Below are positions 23,301 through 37,291 of a stretch of DNA of 64,000 nt, one piece after another. The stretch's first letter is position 1. Each line of letters opens with the position of its first letter. The position numbers and the translations under genes were made by a program. Origin of the DNA: Ficedula albicollis (taxonomy: Eukaryota > Chordata > Aves > Passeriformes > Muscicapidae); contig NC_021700.1 of assembly GCF_000247815.1 (NCBI RefSeq), forward strand, positions 24,156,085 to 24,220,084. The letters are read 5' to 3'. Under the pieces are notes generated by a model. That model was given only the letters and a program-made list of their open reading frames with translations. It searched no databases and was not told the origin of the DNA.

Positions 23301-24486
23301 AAAAAGCAGAGATTACAGCTTAGGACTCCCATCAGTAAATGACAGAAGACTAGAAATTAACTTTTTCTAGGCTTTGATGGAACTGAAGGAGTTACAGGAG
23401 GTGGCTTCTGACAATTGCAAGGGGCATCTCTCTGACCCAAGAGCCCAGAAATTACATTTTACTTCACATAGCAAATTACTGTTAAAGATCAAATGCTTTC
23501 CCAAAAGCAAGGAAGAGACATTGGGCTGGGAGGCCTCCTCCTCTGTAATAAAATGTCTGTAATTGTTATAGTCAAGGAATATAAAAAGTTCAACTCTGGG
23601 CACGCATAGAACACTCTGATTTGCTCACTAGTCCCACCTGTAGAAACCCTGTGATGAAGTGGTAATGTGGATTGCTGGGTCCTCACACTGACTAACACAA
23701 AATCACCCCACACCCTCTCAGTTATGGCATTGCAACTAAAGACCTCAAGTCTTCAGATCCAAATTACTAAAACAATGAATTTTCACATATGCAGTTCTTG
23801 GAGAAACCCCACTTTTTCCTTTTAGACCTTAATGGCATGGAGCTAATCAACTGCCCAAATTTTGCTGCCAGACACAGGTCATAACCACCCCAAGGCTGTT
23901 TCAGACTCCTCCTGGGTGCAATGACCCTGCGAAAATGTTAAGTCAAACGGGTGCTCTGGTTTTTCCAGTCAAGCTGGATGGTTCTACTTGTGCCCTTAAA
24001 TATTTTGCTAAGTCAGGCTTCAATGAAGATCAGGATTGCAAAGACATAACAGCTGCAGAGGGTCATATCAAGCCACCAGACTAACATCATGTCTCTGAGA
24101 ATGGTCAACACAGGGTGATTTGTACCAGACCAGTGTAAGCATGTGTGACACCTCCCACATCCATTCCCTATGTCCCTTAGACATTTCCAAAATACACAGG
24201 AGTCATTTTTTTACTTATTAATCCTCCCAAAACCACTCTTTTACTTACTTTTGTACTGTTGTTGGGAACTCATGCTATGTGCACCATGGAGCACTACCTC
24301 CTTTTTTGTATATAGCTGAGAAGCACAGCACAGTCTGACACATTCTGTAATTTGCAGTCATTAGGTTTTTCATGTAACAGATACAGATTATTCAGAAAAC
24401 TTTCATTAAAAATAAATCAAAGATATTTTTAAGTCCTCTAGGTAGATACAGTCATATTTTCAAAGCTGGTGTGAATCAACATACTC
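20310..24486. other. Unique sequence, nothing recognised
   Basis: Intron-like AT-rich sequence with a short GT tract near 21678 and a 17-bp direct repeat at 21457-21473 and 21484-21500. No exon or transposon family was recognised. Confidence 0.55.
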
Positions 24487-24782
24487 TGAATCCACAGTAG
24501 GTCTGAGACAACAGCTCTGATAGTCTTAAAGGCAATTTTACAGTCAGCATGGTGGACTTACCATGCAGAGAGATCTGTTCTGAAATGGGAATTTGCCTTG
24601 TGCACTCTAAAAAAACAAGTGGCCTTGACACACCACTGCAGTAGGTATGAATCTGCAGTAGATCAGAGACAGCAGCTCTGATAGACTTAAAGGCAATTTT
24701 ACAGCCAGCATGGTGCACTTACCATGCAGAGAGATCTGTTCTGAGATGGGGATTTGCCTTGTGTACTCTAGAAGACAAGTGG
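24487..24782. repeat. Diverged tandem duplication, about 161-bp period
   Basis: Units 24487-24622 and 24648-24782 align along their whole length with about a dozen substitutions and small differences. Shared blocks include AAAGGCAATTTTACAG and CCATGCAGAGAGATCTGTTC. The divergence shows that this duplication is old and genuine, unlike most others in the window. Confidence 0.9.
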
Positions 24783-27700
24783 AGGTCTCAGGAAAAGAGC
24801 CCCCACTAAAGTTAGGAGAAAGATGAGAAAGAAGGTGAGAAGTAATTTTGGTAGTGATGAGAGCTATGGGGAGTTTATAGAAGCATGCACTGCTGAACCA
24901 TTTCAGCATCAATTCTTAAAAAAAAAGTGTACTGAATACCAACAAAATTCTGAGAAAATGCCATTTCCCAATAAAAGTCTGAAGTGCTGGCTTATGCTTA
25001 ATATTTCATGTTACAGAAGTTTCTTGTGTTTCAATTCCTCTTCCACCAGATACACACACATATTTCAGACACAGTTTGTCCCATAAAAGTTTCAATTAAA
25101 TGCATTTGTATTAAATGGCTTTTTAATATTTTGCTTCATTAAGTCAACCCCCCAAAAACATAATTTGCTTTTAAAAATAAAAATGAAAAGTCATTCTCTA
25201 ATCCTGTATTTTAATTTCGATCATGACATATGCAGAGGTATTTTTAAATTATTCAATCACTTTTACCACACTCAAAATACGATTGCCCCAAAACAAGAGT
25301 AAGCTAAGAAACATATATTTGGAAGTTTACAAAGGCAAGCTAAAAGCAAGTCTAGGCACAGTTCCTATTTTCTGGGGAGTGGGATCTTCATCAGTGCATT
25401 GGAAGCTACGCTTCCAGCCAAGCAAATTTGCTCCCACTTGGTCACACTGAGACCTGTGGTGTGGCAGGAATCCTCATCCCAAAGCAGAAGCTCCTCATCT
25501 CCATGGCCAGTGTTCCCTAGGGAGGCAAAAGCCACAGCATGAAAGGCCCTGGGCCTTCTCAGAGCTTGGGACACTGACATTTCAAACTTTTCCTATATCA
25601 GATCATGAAAGAGTTTACCCTACTTCTGTATGTAATAAAATGCAATAATTTTGCAGTTATTGCTCATGTTAGGAAAACATTAGGAAAATTAAGAAGCCTT
25701 ACCTATGTTCAAAGCAAGTAAAAACTATTCTTGCATTTCTCATGCATGCCAGTTACTTTAAATTTTCTTTGTTGCATGAGACACTTACCAAAAAGTACAT
25801 ATTTACACAGGTTTAGGCACAGATTTGCAGTCTTTACACAAGTTCAAGTAACTGGATTATACTATGAACACAGTAATTTCACTGGTACCTACCAATGAAT
25901 TATTCTATTGTCTTTGGAAGACTAGTGAAGAGGCTATGGCTGTGCAAATAAGATAAATACACTCTGATGCTAAAGGATTTATAAGCATGCTTTACTATTA
26001 CTTTAAAGACTGATTCTGAGAAACTCAACCAGCTGCAGGAGTACTCATCTTATTTAAGGCAGCTTGGTTTAATGGTTGCCCATGCTGCTCCTGACAGGTA
26101 GACTTGCAGGTGCTGCTGCCTTATTACTTATTACTTATTACTTTTCACTGAAATGTGGGCCGCATGAAGCAGCACAGTAGTCTTCATGAGTCTGTATGTA
26201 CAGAAGAACACACATGACCCTCAGTCATACACTTTACCCTTCTGTCATCAGGAAGGCATTTCATTCATGTGCTGCTTCATAGGACTAGGTTCTCCATGAA
26301 AAGAAGCATAATGACAACAGAATAAGCAACAGCCTACTCATCCACCTTGCTTAGTTTCTTTTGACTGATTTGGGATCAAAAGCAAACCAAGTAAGAAACC
26401 ATATTTATTTAAAGATTGCTGAATTCTTCACCTTTGTGCTCCACTGCATCTTTTCCTTCAAAAGGGAATGAACTTCCACTTCCATATGTACTCACTGAAC
26501 ACGTCTGCAAGCATTAAACACACAGTGGAGCCAAATCTGTAACTACATGGAAGATGTTATGACTGGTGGCGAGATGAATAAATAATCATTCATTTTATTT
26601 TTCACCTGAATATTGATCTAACAGTGCAACATCTACCCAAGATGTGAAATACATCATCACCAAAAGTAAAAAAACCCATGTCAGTCACCAGACAAGGAGT
26701 TAGGAAGAGCAGTAAGCAGTGCAATTCCATTTGGGGGGACACTGGGCCTTTTTAGATCTGACCCAGTTGTTCAAGGCCACCTGCCTCTGCCTTATAATAA
26801 TGGCACAGCTGAGGTGCTTGTGCACCTGCTCAGGTCCCCGAGTAGGAGAGTGCTGTAAGGTCTCAGTCCTAAGCTTCCAGCCTCAAAAAGGAGCATCCCT
26901 GGGGTGCAGTTAGGTGTAGTCAGCTGCTGAAGCATACGTCCAGCCTGACAGTGTGAATCCTGCAGCTGATGTTGCAGTAATCATTAGCACTCAAGCTTTA
27001 GTAACCTAAAGTTGGTTTAAAACTACTGTGGGTATCTCTATGGTAACATGCTTTTGGACCTCTGCACTGCAGCATGAAGTGAAGTTAGCAGTACCAGAGA
27101 GTGAGAAATTTTTCAGCGGGATCCTCCCAGCTAATAGAAGATATTATTGTATTAGAAATAAAGCCTTTTGAAGAAGCAGTAAATAAGGTGAACATTTTTA
27201 TCAAAGTGTAACCAGAATCTCAAATTGACTATGGTATGTTCCAATTTACATTTTTCCAGAATTTCTTCCTTGAAATAGTTCTCCTGTTGAAATGAAATTT
27301 TCAAATAAACAGAAAATCCAATCTCCGTAACTTCCCATTAGCATACAACTCATTTGCCAAGTGAATTTTTAAGCAGACAAGCAGGACAAGTTTGAAAGGA
27401 GGTTAGAGAAGATGCACAGAAGGTTCTTCCCTGTTTTATGCTTAATCCTGTGATAGGCAGCACGAAGGTACTTTTTTGTGTCACACATTTATGCCATGAT
27501 TATTCCTGCCCATGGCATGCATATTGACAGTAAAAAAAGAAGATTCCCCTACATCAGACAATACTTGGAATAAACAAAGAACAGCTTTGCTTCAGAGTGA
27601 GGAAGAATGATTGAAGATAGCAGCTTAGCAGCTGGTAGAAGCAGGCTGTGAACTGTGACCAAAAGGAACCAAGAAATCCACACATCTAAATGTATCCTGC

Positions 27701-30686
27701 TTTGATCCTGTTTTCAGTAACAGCAATACCTCTGCAACTGTTCAAAAGTGCAAGAAGAGGGGCAATAAAATAAATGAAATGTATTTTGGTGATAAAATCA
27801 ACCAAGACTGGAGGAAAGATGCCAGCAGATGGCTCACCCAACCTGCAGGTAACAATACAGCAAGTATATGTACAAACATACAAACTAATCTCCCACTGTT
27901 CAAAGAAGGCAGACTATCCTCTTCCTATGTGATCGCTTCCCCAGTGATCCTATGCTGAAGGAACAGGTGAAAAATAAAAATCCTGTGATAGGGAGAGTGG
28001 CAGATTAGCTAAAGGAAGCACTGCTGCCATCTCCAAGTGATGCAAATCTCGTATGCTGCACCGATGCCCTGCCACTACCTCCTTCACCCACCAAGAAATG
28101 TTGAACAGTTATCAGGGAGCATTAGGAACAAGCCACTTGGAGGAGCAGCAGTGCCCAGCCCAACTACAGATAAAACAGCTAAGGGCTGTGTAGGAGTTGT
28201 AATGGCAGCTGTTTTGATCCCTATTAGCCCCTTAGACAGAGGAGAATGCATCATGGCCCAGTCACTTATTTCTATTGAGTTAAAAATAAAATGAGGGAAA
28301 ATTTTCAGAAAATTTGAATAGTATTTTGCCCACTACCTATCTAAAAAAAGCCAGATCTTCATCTCACTGATGTCAGTGGGAGTCTTTCCAGATGCAAGAT
28401 TTGCATTCTTAACATATGGAGCGGTGACTTCTGCATTTGTACTACTGGACTATATGTATGCATTTCACATTTCTGCACTGGGGCTGGAAGTGCAAAATGA
28501 TACCAAGTTTTTATGTTGCATCATTAAACACTGTTTTGTACAGTAAACACTGTATTTTAAGCTCATTCATTAGATTTTGAAATAAAAAGCTTCTCTATCT
28601 TCCGTGATAGGAAATGGTACACAAAAAATTCAGACTATTAAGGGTCATCCTTTGACGGGCAATCATCGTCGTCAACCATGCAGGAAAACAGTATCCACTG
28701 ACAAGACTCCACATGTGAGCTACAGAAATTCAGAGCCCTTTTCAGTTTAAAACTATCTGACTACTATAGATCTGCAGATACTTGCAACTAAAGGAAAAAT
28801 AACAATAAAGCAAAACATGAAAGGATGGCCTTAAAGGAGTTACTTCCAGCACAGCACATTTTTCATATCTAAGGTGAAGTCACAGATATCTTATAGCTCC
28901 AAATGGGCAAAAAAATCCTTCATCTAAAAATAGCCTCTTGTATAAATGTAGTAGAACCCATGAAAAACGTTCCCTTCTTTGAAGACAGTTCATTACTGAA
29001 CTCTTTGAACTGTATAGATAATCTCTAAGCCACGAAAATGCCAGAGGGCCAAGAGAGATCTGTATGTGCATCAGCTGCTCTTGCTAATGTGTATCTGCAA
29101 ACAGACACCCATTCTGGTTGGGTGTAATACTCATCTGGTTGAGTGTAATACTCATCAGTCCCACTAGTTTTTCTGTTCTCGATAATTTTATATTTCACTT
29201 TCATAAACCTGAAAGAAAAAGTCTGACATCTTTACTACCAGAATGCACGGAACTGAACTCAAAATTATGACATTTAAAATGTATATTGTCTTTAAGACTT
29301 GCATAACTCTCATCTTGAATGTGAGCCTTAAATAAATCTATCAAACACACAGTTTTCAACCCACTAATGGTGTGAGGAAAAAACCCCCCAGTTCTGTTGC
29401 TCAGTCCAACTTCACCTGAAGGATTGGAGTAGTAAAAGCTCTGTCACCCTGAGAAGAAAAAAATCCCAGAATGTATCAAAGAAGCTGTTGCACCAAACAA
29501 AATGACAACATTTGCACAAAGTCATATCTGAAAGTAAAAACTACCACTAAGTTTAAATTATTCCCACGTGCCAGACTCACAGAGCTAACACGTTGTGTGG
29601 ATTCTCTCCTAATTGGGATGGCAATACAGGACTGCATGCTGCCATTTAACAAGTTATCAAGAAGTTATACCAAACCACTTATACCAATAGTATCACCATA
29701 TTAGAACAATTTTGATTCTTGGTGTTCACTCGTTTTGCTTTGGTGTTGTTTTGTTGTTGTAATCTTGGACCTGGGGAGAACATCTTTCCCTCTCTTTTGT
29801 CAAAGCTTTCTCCAGAAAATAGGTGGTTAGTAATTTTCAGTTTGTCGAGACAAACATTAGATACTTCTCTCTTGCTTTCAAATGTGTAATTATAAGATGT
29901 AGAAGGAGTCCTCTGCTATTGTAATGGACTCATTAATAAAACGGAGACGAGCACAGACTATCAAGCGACTTTAGGCAGCAGTGGATACATTATTACAGTT
30001 TAGTACAAGAACGTCATCTAGGCAATTCCTGCTGCAGCAGCACGGAGAGGTAAAATACATTTTTGTTGTGCAGCTCTAAGATTTGGACAGAAGTCTCTAG
30101 ATTCAGACATCACATCTCCTCAAGACTCCCAAGTGTCAAAGACATCCTGTGCCACCAAGAAAAGACTTCTATTTCCCCCAGAACACCTCTGTAGCCACAG
30201 GCCCTTAAGCCCCATTCCCTTGGGAATGTCTCTGCCCTGACCTCCTCCAGCCCGTCACACAGGACCATCCACAACCACCTCAGCTTAGGCTAGACTGACC
30301 ACTGCCTTCCTGCTTTGAACAACGATATCTCCCTGCTTAGCCCATCCCAGATCTTCACTTCATCCATCTCTTCTCTAACCATCCACCACGCCATCACAGT
30401 ACTCCAGCTGACCTTTCTGATGTTTTTAGAACAAAGGCAGCCAAGGATTCCCCAGGTTTCCACCAGCACACTGCCATCCAGAGCTCCCAGGGGAAGGAGC
30501 GCTGTCCAGCAGCTGCAGACCAGTACACCATGACCATGAGAATGCAAGAAATCTTATTTTGGTCATGGTATCCTAGTCTCCTTCACATTGCATTTTGAAG
30601 CAGTCTGAAACAAGGCCAAGGGAAGGTGCTTGACATGGCAGTTACTGACTTCTTCCACGAGCCACAACACTGCTTGGAACATTAAG
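24783..30686. other. Unique sequence, nothing firm recognised
   Basis: About 5.9 kb of intron-like sequence. It includes a (TTATTAC)n stretch at 26121-26143 and a 21-bp duplication at 29113-29154. The segment 29924-30540 has a composition change and LTR-like features but no diagnostic termini. Confidence 0.5.
29113..29154. repeat. Short tandem duplication, 21-bp period, two copies
   Basis: TCTGGTTGGGTGTAATACTC-type units at 29113 and 29134 differ by a single G/A. Confidence 0.9.
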
Positions 30687-30740
30687 ACAGCCCTAAACAT
30701 TTAACACATGTGAACAGCCCTAAACATTTAACACATGTGA
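30687..30740. repeat. Perfect tandem duplication, 27-bp period
   Basis: Units 30687-30713 and 30714-30740, beginning ACAGCCCTAAACATTTAAC, are identical. Confidence 0.95.
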
Positions 30741-31350
30741 ATGGACTTATTCTGAAATGTAATATAACCACCCTTCCTAAAATATTGTGGTTTTCCACAA
30801 TATAATTAAACAGCTGTTTAAGAAAGATTTGTCTTTGTGATAAAGAGCAAGTAGCGATTCATCAGGCAGGACTCTTTGGAAATGCATGGCTTTCAGGAAA
30901 GCAATCTTAAAAGCAGGAGAAGAGAAACCCACAACAGCCAACAGTCCAGGAAGAAGAGTACTTGCTCACATGGGAGAACCTTTTCAAGACCCTTTCAAAA
31001 CAGAGGCTTGAGTTGGGGTGTCTCTGCAGAACACACCTGAGTCATCACATTAACACCTATTCTGGGGTCTCAGAAGAAAGCTGATTAACTTCGGAAAAGA
31101 ACACAAACAAAAAGCTAAAGTCTCATTTTCTCTCTCCTTTTCTAAAAGAGGTTTCTTGATTTTCTGGCTAGCACAATGGTTTGATAAATTGCATTTCATA
31201 ATGGACATGATAACTGCAGAACAATGACCATTGACAACGTTCAAGCCCACTGTGCCCTCAGACAGCCTTCCAAATCTGCAACAGGGGAAGAGGAAAGCCT
31301 CTCCCACTGTCCTTTTGGCAAAACAGTTAATCTAAGAAAAAAGGGAAAAC
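30741..31350. other. Unique sequence, nothing recognised
   Basis: Non-coding sequence leading into the repeat-flanked poly-G block. No feature was identified. Confidence 0.55.
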
Positions 31351-31621
<271 letters not shown>

Positions 31622-33919
31622 AACACCAGAGACCTCTTGTCCAATTCCACATTCAATTACACTGATGTATTTTATTTTTTTTTCCAGCACTGACAGTATT
31701 CCAGCTGTAGATCACTATTTGATGAAAACATGCATATAACAACATAGTAATCAGACCTCACTCCTCCAAATATAAACAAATGAATTGTAATTAAATCTGA
31801 CAGGCTGCAGCTCTATATGCAAAATGGCTGTGAGCAGTTTCTCCTAGGCTTACTAACAGATGTTGAATAGCTTGATTTTTAATACCTACATTGCTTCAGA
31901 ACTCCATTCTGCTCATTTCATCAGTGGCTGTTACTGGCCCTACTGGTGCAGAGTCTTTCAACTATCCATTGTTCCTTTGGAGTTCTTATTTAAATGCAGT
32001 TTAATAATATCTATACACACGCTCACATTTGTCTGCATTGTTTGTGAATTCTGTGTGCTGGAGTCTTGGTGGTGCAGATCTTTGCAATTCCTGCTCCATT
32101 CTTCCATGCTATGAAACCAACTGCTCTGATCCATTTTTCCCATCCTTTTGGAAAAAAAAGCTGCCTCTTCAGATGCAGTCTGAATCCAGGGCAAAAGGTC
32201 AATAAATGGTAAATCTACTTCAAAATTAGACAGGCATTTTCAAAGTGAATAACTCAAATTGTTAAGAGTTTAAAATTGAGAGAGTTTCTGAGGTAGCACC
32301 ATGAGGGATTTTCTTAGCATAAATCTATACCAAGATATGAAATATTTGGTGTTGGATAGCCAAGTCAGAGATATACAGGGTAGAGATACAGAGGGATTTT
32401 TAAAAACTATTCTCCAGAGTACCTTGCTATTTAAAGAGTCAGAGGTAATACAAAGGAACAGCATGTCTCTAATGCATTTTGTTCTATTACAGCTGACAAC
32501 ACGGGTGAGAAAGACGTTTATAAATAATTGGATGCTGAAGGATGGGGCTGTGGTTGACACAAATGGCTGAATGAAAGGGAAAAATAAAGTTCACCAAATG
32601 GATTAATGGTCCTCTCATATGAAGAAAGTTATGTGAAATAGATACTTACATCAAAAAGCTGTACAGAATGTCACCTTAACTCAGAATTAATAATGTATCT
32701 TTGGACAGCGCTTCTTCCTCACATAGAGGAACAAGTGACTCAAGCTTCATAAGCCAAAAGCACTCTGGCACTTGGGGGAGCTGTGGAAGCTCCTGCAGAA
32801 TGAGCTCGTTCTACATCATGGCCTGTGAGACTGCCCCAGAGAAGATGCCCTCAGAGAAGCAAGGGGACAGCCAGGTGCTGTGTTGCTACCCTGCAAGGCT
32901 GGTTACGTTCTGGGCTAGAAATGCACCTACTGATCTGTGCCAGAGGGAGATACGCATGAGAACTACACAAGAGATCACCAGGTGGCAGCTGTTACTGTAA
33001 GCTCATGTCCTCAAACACTTCAAACACACAGACAGGCTGCTTTTCATAATGCTCTGTACTTTTATCTTCACATGAGTAAATGCGATTGCTGTATTCCTTA
33101 GGCTATAATCCTGGGTTTGACAAGACTCACCAAAAAGAGGTAAACTGTGCTGCATCATAAACCACTTTACATGCTATTTTCTAGCAGCCACAGTACATCC
33201 AGTGTTCACTAAAGGGTCTTTTAGAAAAGTTACACATAGAGAAAATGTCAAAAGATTCACACCAAGCTCCTCAGAAGATAAAACCTCAGTCTCATTCTGT
33301 GCACAGCAAACAGTAAAAGTTGGAATGATGCTAGTGGTCAGTTTAAAACCACTTGGTATTTTGGACACTGAAAGCCAAAGTTACGAAATAAATTTTTACT
33401 AAAGGAGGAGTCTCGGACCTGTTGAATTCTAATGATGAAATGATTGAGGCTCATTGTTCTCTTACAAGCTTTCAGCAATTCTCTTTCCTTACACACCTGT
33501 GTGAGTACACACACGTGCTCATTTTATATTTAGTGAAATAAATTCATATCATCCAGAGGAGTTTTGGAAGACCAGAATGTTGTGTGGCTCAATGTGAAGT
33601 CATTAATCAGGCTCCTCTTTGCCTTCTCTTTGCTTCTCTTTGTGGTTTAATATTTTCTGAAGAAATTGTTTTATCTGTTCTGTAACAGTTCTTCTGTCTA
33701 GCATTGCTTAAGGGCATAACTACAGTGCTTGCCAAAGTTTACCTGCATCATTTGAAGGAGGAATGGAAAGGTCAGACACAGAGCAGCAAAAGTCCTTTCA
33801 CTGTATTCATTTAAGATGTCTGGGCTTAGTCACAGAAGAGCACTTCTATACCAGCAATTTTCTTTATGGTAAGAGCTTTTCAGGCTAGCACCTCACAGAG
33901 AACAGCTGGCCTAAATTAA
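31622..33919. other. Unique sequence, nothing recognised
   Basis: About 2.3 kb of intron-like sequence. Open frames of up to about 100 codons (for example near 32300-32570 and 32701-33000) have no recognisable motif and no supporting splice context. Confidence 0.5.
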
Positions 33920-34866
33920 CAAGGTCCTGCACTGTAACATATTTCAACAATTTTTGGTCGGCTCATTTTTTTATGCTCACTCTGCAGACCTCAGCTAGGT
34001 TCAAGAGGCATCTTATGTCTCAGGTGTCCTACTGAGTAATGAAATGGACCTTCATCACACAAAGCTACAGAGCTGGGAGTTTTATTTTCCAAGTTTACAC
34101 TACATCTGGCATGTTCCACATGCCACAGAAGTTACTAGCAGCCAGTTAAACCACAGTACACTTCAAACAAAACTAGAAGTGCAAGTACTACACTGATTTT
34201 TCTTACACATGGTACTGCTTGAAGGACAACTGTATTTGAAACCAAGGCAATACTTACGACTGCATTTCTTCAGGACCTATGGACCTGATGCAACTCTCTC
34301 AGTGGCTGGATTTCTCAACCTTCTCCACTTTGTATTTGGCAGCTGAAGTTTTTGACTTATTCCCCCACATTAAAAAAAAAAAAAAAAAAAAAAGGACAAG
34401 GTCCTGCACTGTAACATATTTCAACAATTTTTGGTCGGCTCATTTTTTTATGCCCACTCTGCAGACCTCAGCTAGGTTCAAGAGGCATCTTATGTCTCAG
34501 GTGTCCTACTGAGTAATGAAATGGACCTTCATCACACAAAGCTACAGAGCTGGGAGTTTTATTTTCCAAGTTTACACTACATCTGGCATGTTCCACATGC
34601 CACAGAAGTTACTAGCAGCCAGTTAAACCACAGTACACTTCAAACAAAACTAGAAGTGCAAGTACTACACTGATTTTTCTTACACATGGTACTGCTTGAA
34701 GGACAACTGTATTTGAAACCAAGGCAATACTTACGACTGCATTTCTTCAGGACCTATGGACCTGATGCAACTCTCTCAGTGGCTGGATTTCTCAACCTTC
34801 TCCACTTTGTATTTGGCAGCTGAAGTTTTTGACTTATTCCCCCACATTAAAAAAAAAAAAAAAAAA
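33920..34866. repeat. Tandem duplication, 477-bp period, each unit ending in poly-A
   Basis: Units start with CAAGGTCCTGCACTGTAACA at 33920 and 34397. The first ends in an A tract at 34372-34393 and the second in one at 34849-34866. I found one substitution (ATGCTCACT versus ATGCCCACT) over about 470 bp. The units are non-coding. Confidence 0.95.
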
Positions 34867-36411
34867 TTCTAAAAGCTAGGTCCTTGTCATTATGAAGAGT
34901 AGGATATGTACCAGCACTTCCACCTTGGAACTTTACAGAGACCAATGCTAGTAAGAGATACTCTCCACCATATTTTGGCTTATTTATGAGTTTTGCTTCT
35001 AATAATTATTTTGCTACAGAGGAGTCTGTACAGAAGAGTACAGAAGCCTATTCCTACTGTCACCAATCAAGAGAGGTTCATAAACAGGTCTTTCTTTTCC
35101 ACAATGAACACAGCATAAGAAGAACCAAATCATTACACCTGCTGTTCTTGTAATTTCAAGAAGAAAAATATGATAAAGTAATCAATGGAAAACTGCAAGT
35201 TGTTTGGAGGTTTTTTCCATCTAGTTAATACGTGAGCAACATCAGCTTTGAAACTTATCCGTTGCTGTAAAGTTTCGTTAATGCTGAAGTCTCAAGATAT
35301 TCAAGAAAAACAGAACTATTCACAGTTTCTGCTTAAGATTTGGCCATAACTAAAAGAGGCAAGCATATATATGGTAAACAATTTTTTTTTACATTTTCAA
35401 ATCCCCAAGGAAGTGTCCAAAAAACTGTTTACTTCTTGCTAAACAGCTGGTACTGTTGCACTTCAGAACCAGCAATATCTGAGCAATGGGTCAAGCAGCC
35501 ATTATACAGTCAGCATCTCCTCAGCTCATTGTTATGCTTCCGTGATGGAAGCTAAATGCCTTGGATCTTTATACAAAGCGGATGGAGCGCTTGAGATATT
35601 AGCACTCTTTCTTTTCATGACACTGTTTGGCTTTGTTAAGGAGGGTACAAGGGGAAGGAATGTCTCTTTTTTTCAATTGAGTGCTTCTGCCCAAGTACCT
35701 TAATAACAGAGTGTGTGGCTGGGCACCAGAAACTGTGGGTCTTCCCCCAAATCAAGGTACAGATGTGTCTTCTAACTCTTTACAAGTCCACCTGAGATCT
35801 TTGTCAGGCAACCTGTAGATAATTGCTCACCAAGCTTCCAAGATGGAAAGAAACACACCCACCCACCAAAACTGCTGAACATGAACTACTCATGAACAGT
35901 GTGACTGGGGCAGGACCAACACATCTCAATGCTCTGAACAGTTTAGAACTTTTAATTAAGGAAAGGAGAAGAAAACAACAACAAAAAAAAATTGTCTTTT
36001 ATAATTCTGAACCTCATGTCAAATTAATACATATCAAATAGAATTTGAAAGTAAGGTTTAGGTAAGCCATACATTTTAAGTGACATGGGATCACTTTTTG
36101 TTTGGTTCGCTTTTATTTTTTTTTAACCGAGTAGGGTTGAAATTATTATGGGCTGATTTATTTTAATGTTAGTTTCATACCATAGTGTGGATGAGTTTTA
36201 AAACATTGTATAAAGGCAGGATCAGATGCAAATAGTGCACTACTTGATTGTGTAAACAACTAAACAGCAGTTTAGAATACAAAATGAAGACACACCAAGC
36301 AACAGGGTTTAGCAGTTACACAACTGGAAATTATTTTAATATACAATAGTGCTAACAGCCATTTGACCAGTATATTGGTTTTGCCCCCTAATACACTTAG
36401 AGGAGATTTTG
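34867..36411. other. Unique sequence, nothing recognised
   Basis: AT-rich non-coding sequence between a tandem duplication and an LTR fragment. Confidence 0.55.
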
Positions 36412-36735
36412 TGATGGTTTTAACCCCAGATGGCAACTAAGCCCCAGGCAGCTGCTCACTCACTCCACCACCCACAGGATGGGGAGAGAATCTGAAGAGT
36501 AAAAGTGAAATTACTCATGAATTTTGACACTTTAGTAGGTAAAGTAAGAGGTGCACACATAAGCAAAGCAAAAAAAAGAACTAAGTCACTTCCCATGGGC
36601 AGGCAGGTGTAAAGTCATCCCCAGGAGAGCAGGGCCCATCATGTGCAGTGGCTACTTGGGAAGACAAACCATCACTCCAAATGTCCCTTCCTCCTTCTTT
36701 CCTTGAGCGTGATGCCATATGGTATGGAACACCCA
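36412..36735 (-). mobile_element. LTR fragment of an avian endogenous retrovirus-type element
   Basis: The + strand starts TGATGGTTTTAACCCCAGAT and continues through GGCAACTAAGCCCC, a GCTCACTCACTCCACC block and GCCATATGGTATGGAAC. These landmarks match the reverse complement of a common bird LTR family as remembered, apparently the same family as the element at 55872-56455 in opposite orientation. It is truncated on the right and no internal retroviral sequence is present. Confidence 0.65.
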
Positions 36736-37159
36736 ATACAGCTAATACATGCAACCAAGCACTACAGCAGGTAAAACCACGTGGTATTGCTAGACACTCT
36801 TTCCATACCAAAATGAATAATAGTTTTCTTCACTTTTGAGCTTTTATGGAAATAAATATTGTAATCATGTACTACTGCAGAAACATGTTTCCCCACTTTT
36901 CCACTTCTTATAATCCATCAAGTATAGTATAGTATACTATACTGTTTTGCCTTTATGATAGCTCTGTAATAATACAACCCTGTTTTAGTCAATATTTTAG
37001 TGAGATGTACCAAAAAAAAATTACAGATCTTAATTTTTATAAGAATAAATATTTCTACATATAATGGAAACAGTTGTTAAACGACTAAAAAAATCCCAGA
37101 CATACAACAAACTCATAATTTGTTAAAAGAAGTGAAGCTATCAAAAATAATCACTGGAC
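36736..37159. other. Unique AT-rich sequence with an 18-bp perfect palindrome
   Basis: It contains the palindrome AGTATAGTATACTATACT at 36926-36943. Nothing else was recognised. Confidence 0.6.
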
Positions 37160-37180
37160 CACAGAATCATTTAGAAAAGA

Positions 37181-37291
37181 CGGGTTGTGGCACTTAGAGC
37201 CATGGTCTAGTTGACAAAGTGATGTTGTGTCATGGGTTGGACTCCATGATCTCACAAGTCTTTTCCAACCTAGTTAATTCTGTGATTCTGT
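37181..37291 (+). mobile_element. CR1 3'-end fragment nested in CR1 copy 2
   Basis: The + strand reads TGGCACTTAGAGCCATGG, then GGTTGGACTCCATGATCTCA, then TTTTCCAACCTAG and the terminal octamers ATTCTGTG ATTCTGTG. This is the last 0.1 kb of a CR1, in opposite orientation to the surrounding copy, so it forms an imperfect inverted repeat with it. Confidence 0.82.

Noticed and set aside
29924..30540. Possible unclassified LTR (AATAAAACGGAGACGAGC start, C-rich body)
   Set aside because: The composition changes sharply, but I could find no terminal TG/CA pair, target duplication or known family landmark.
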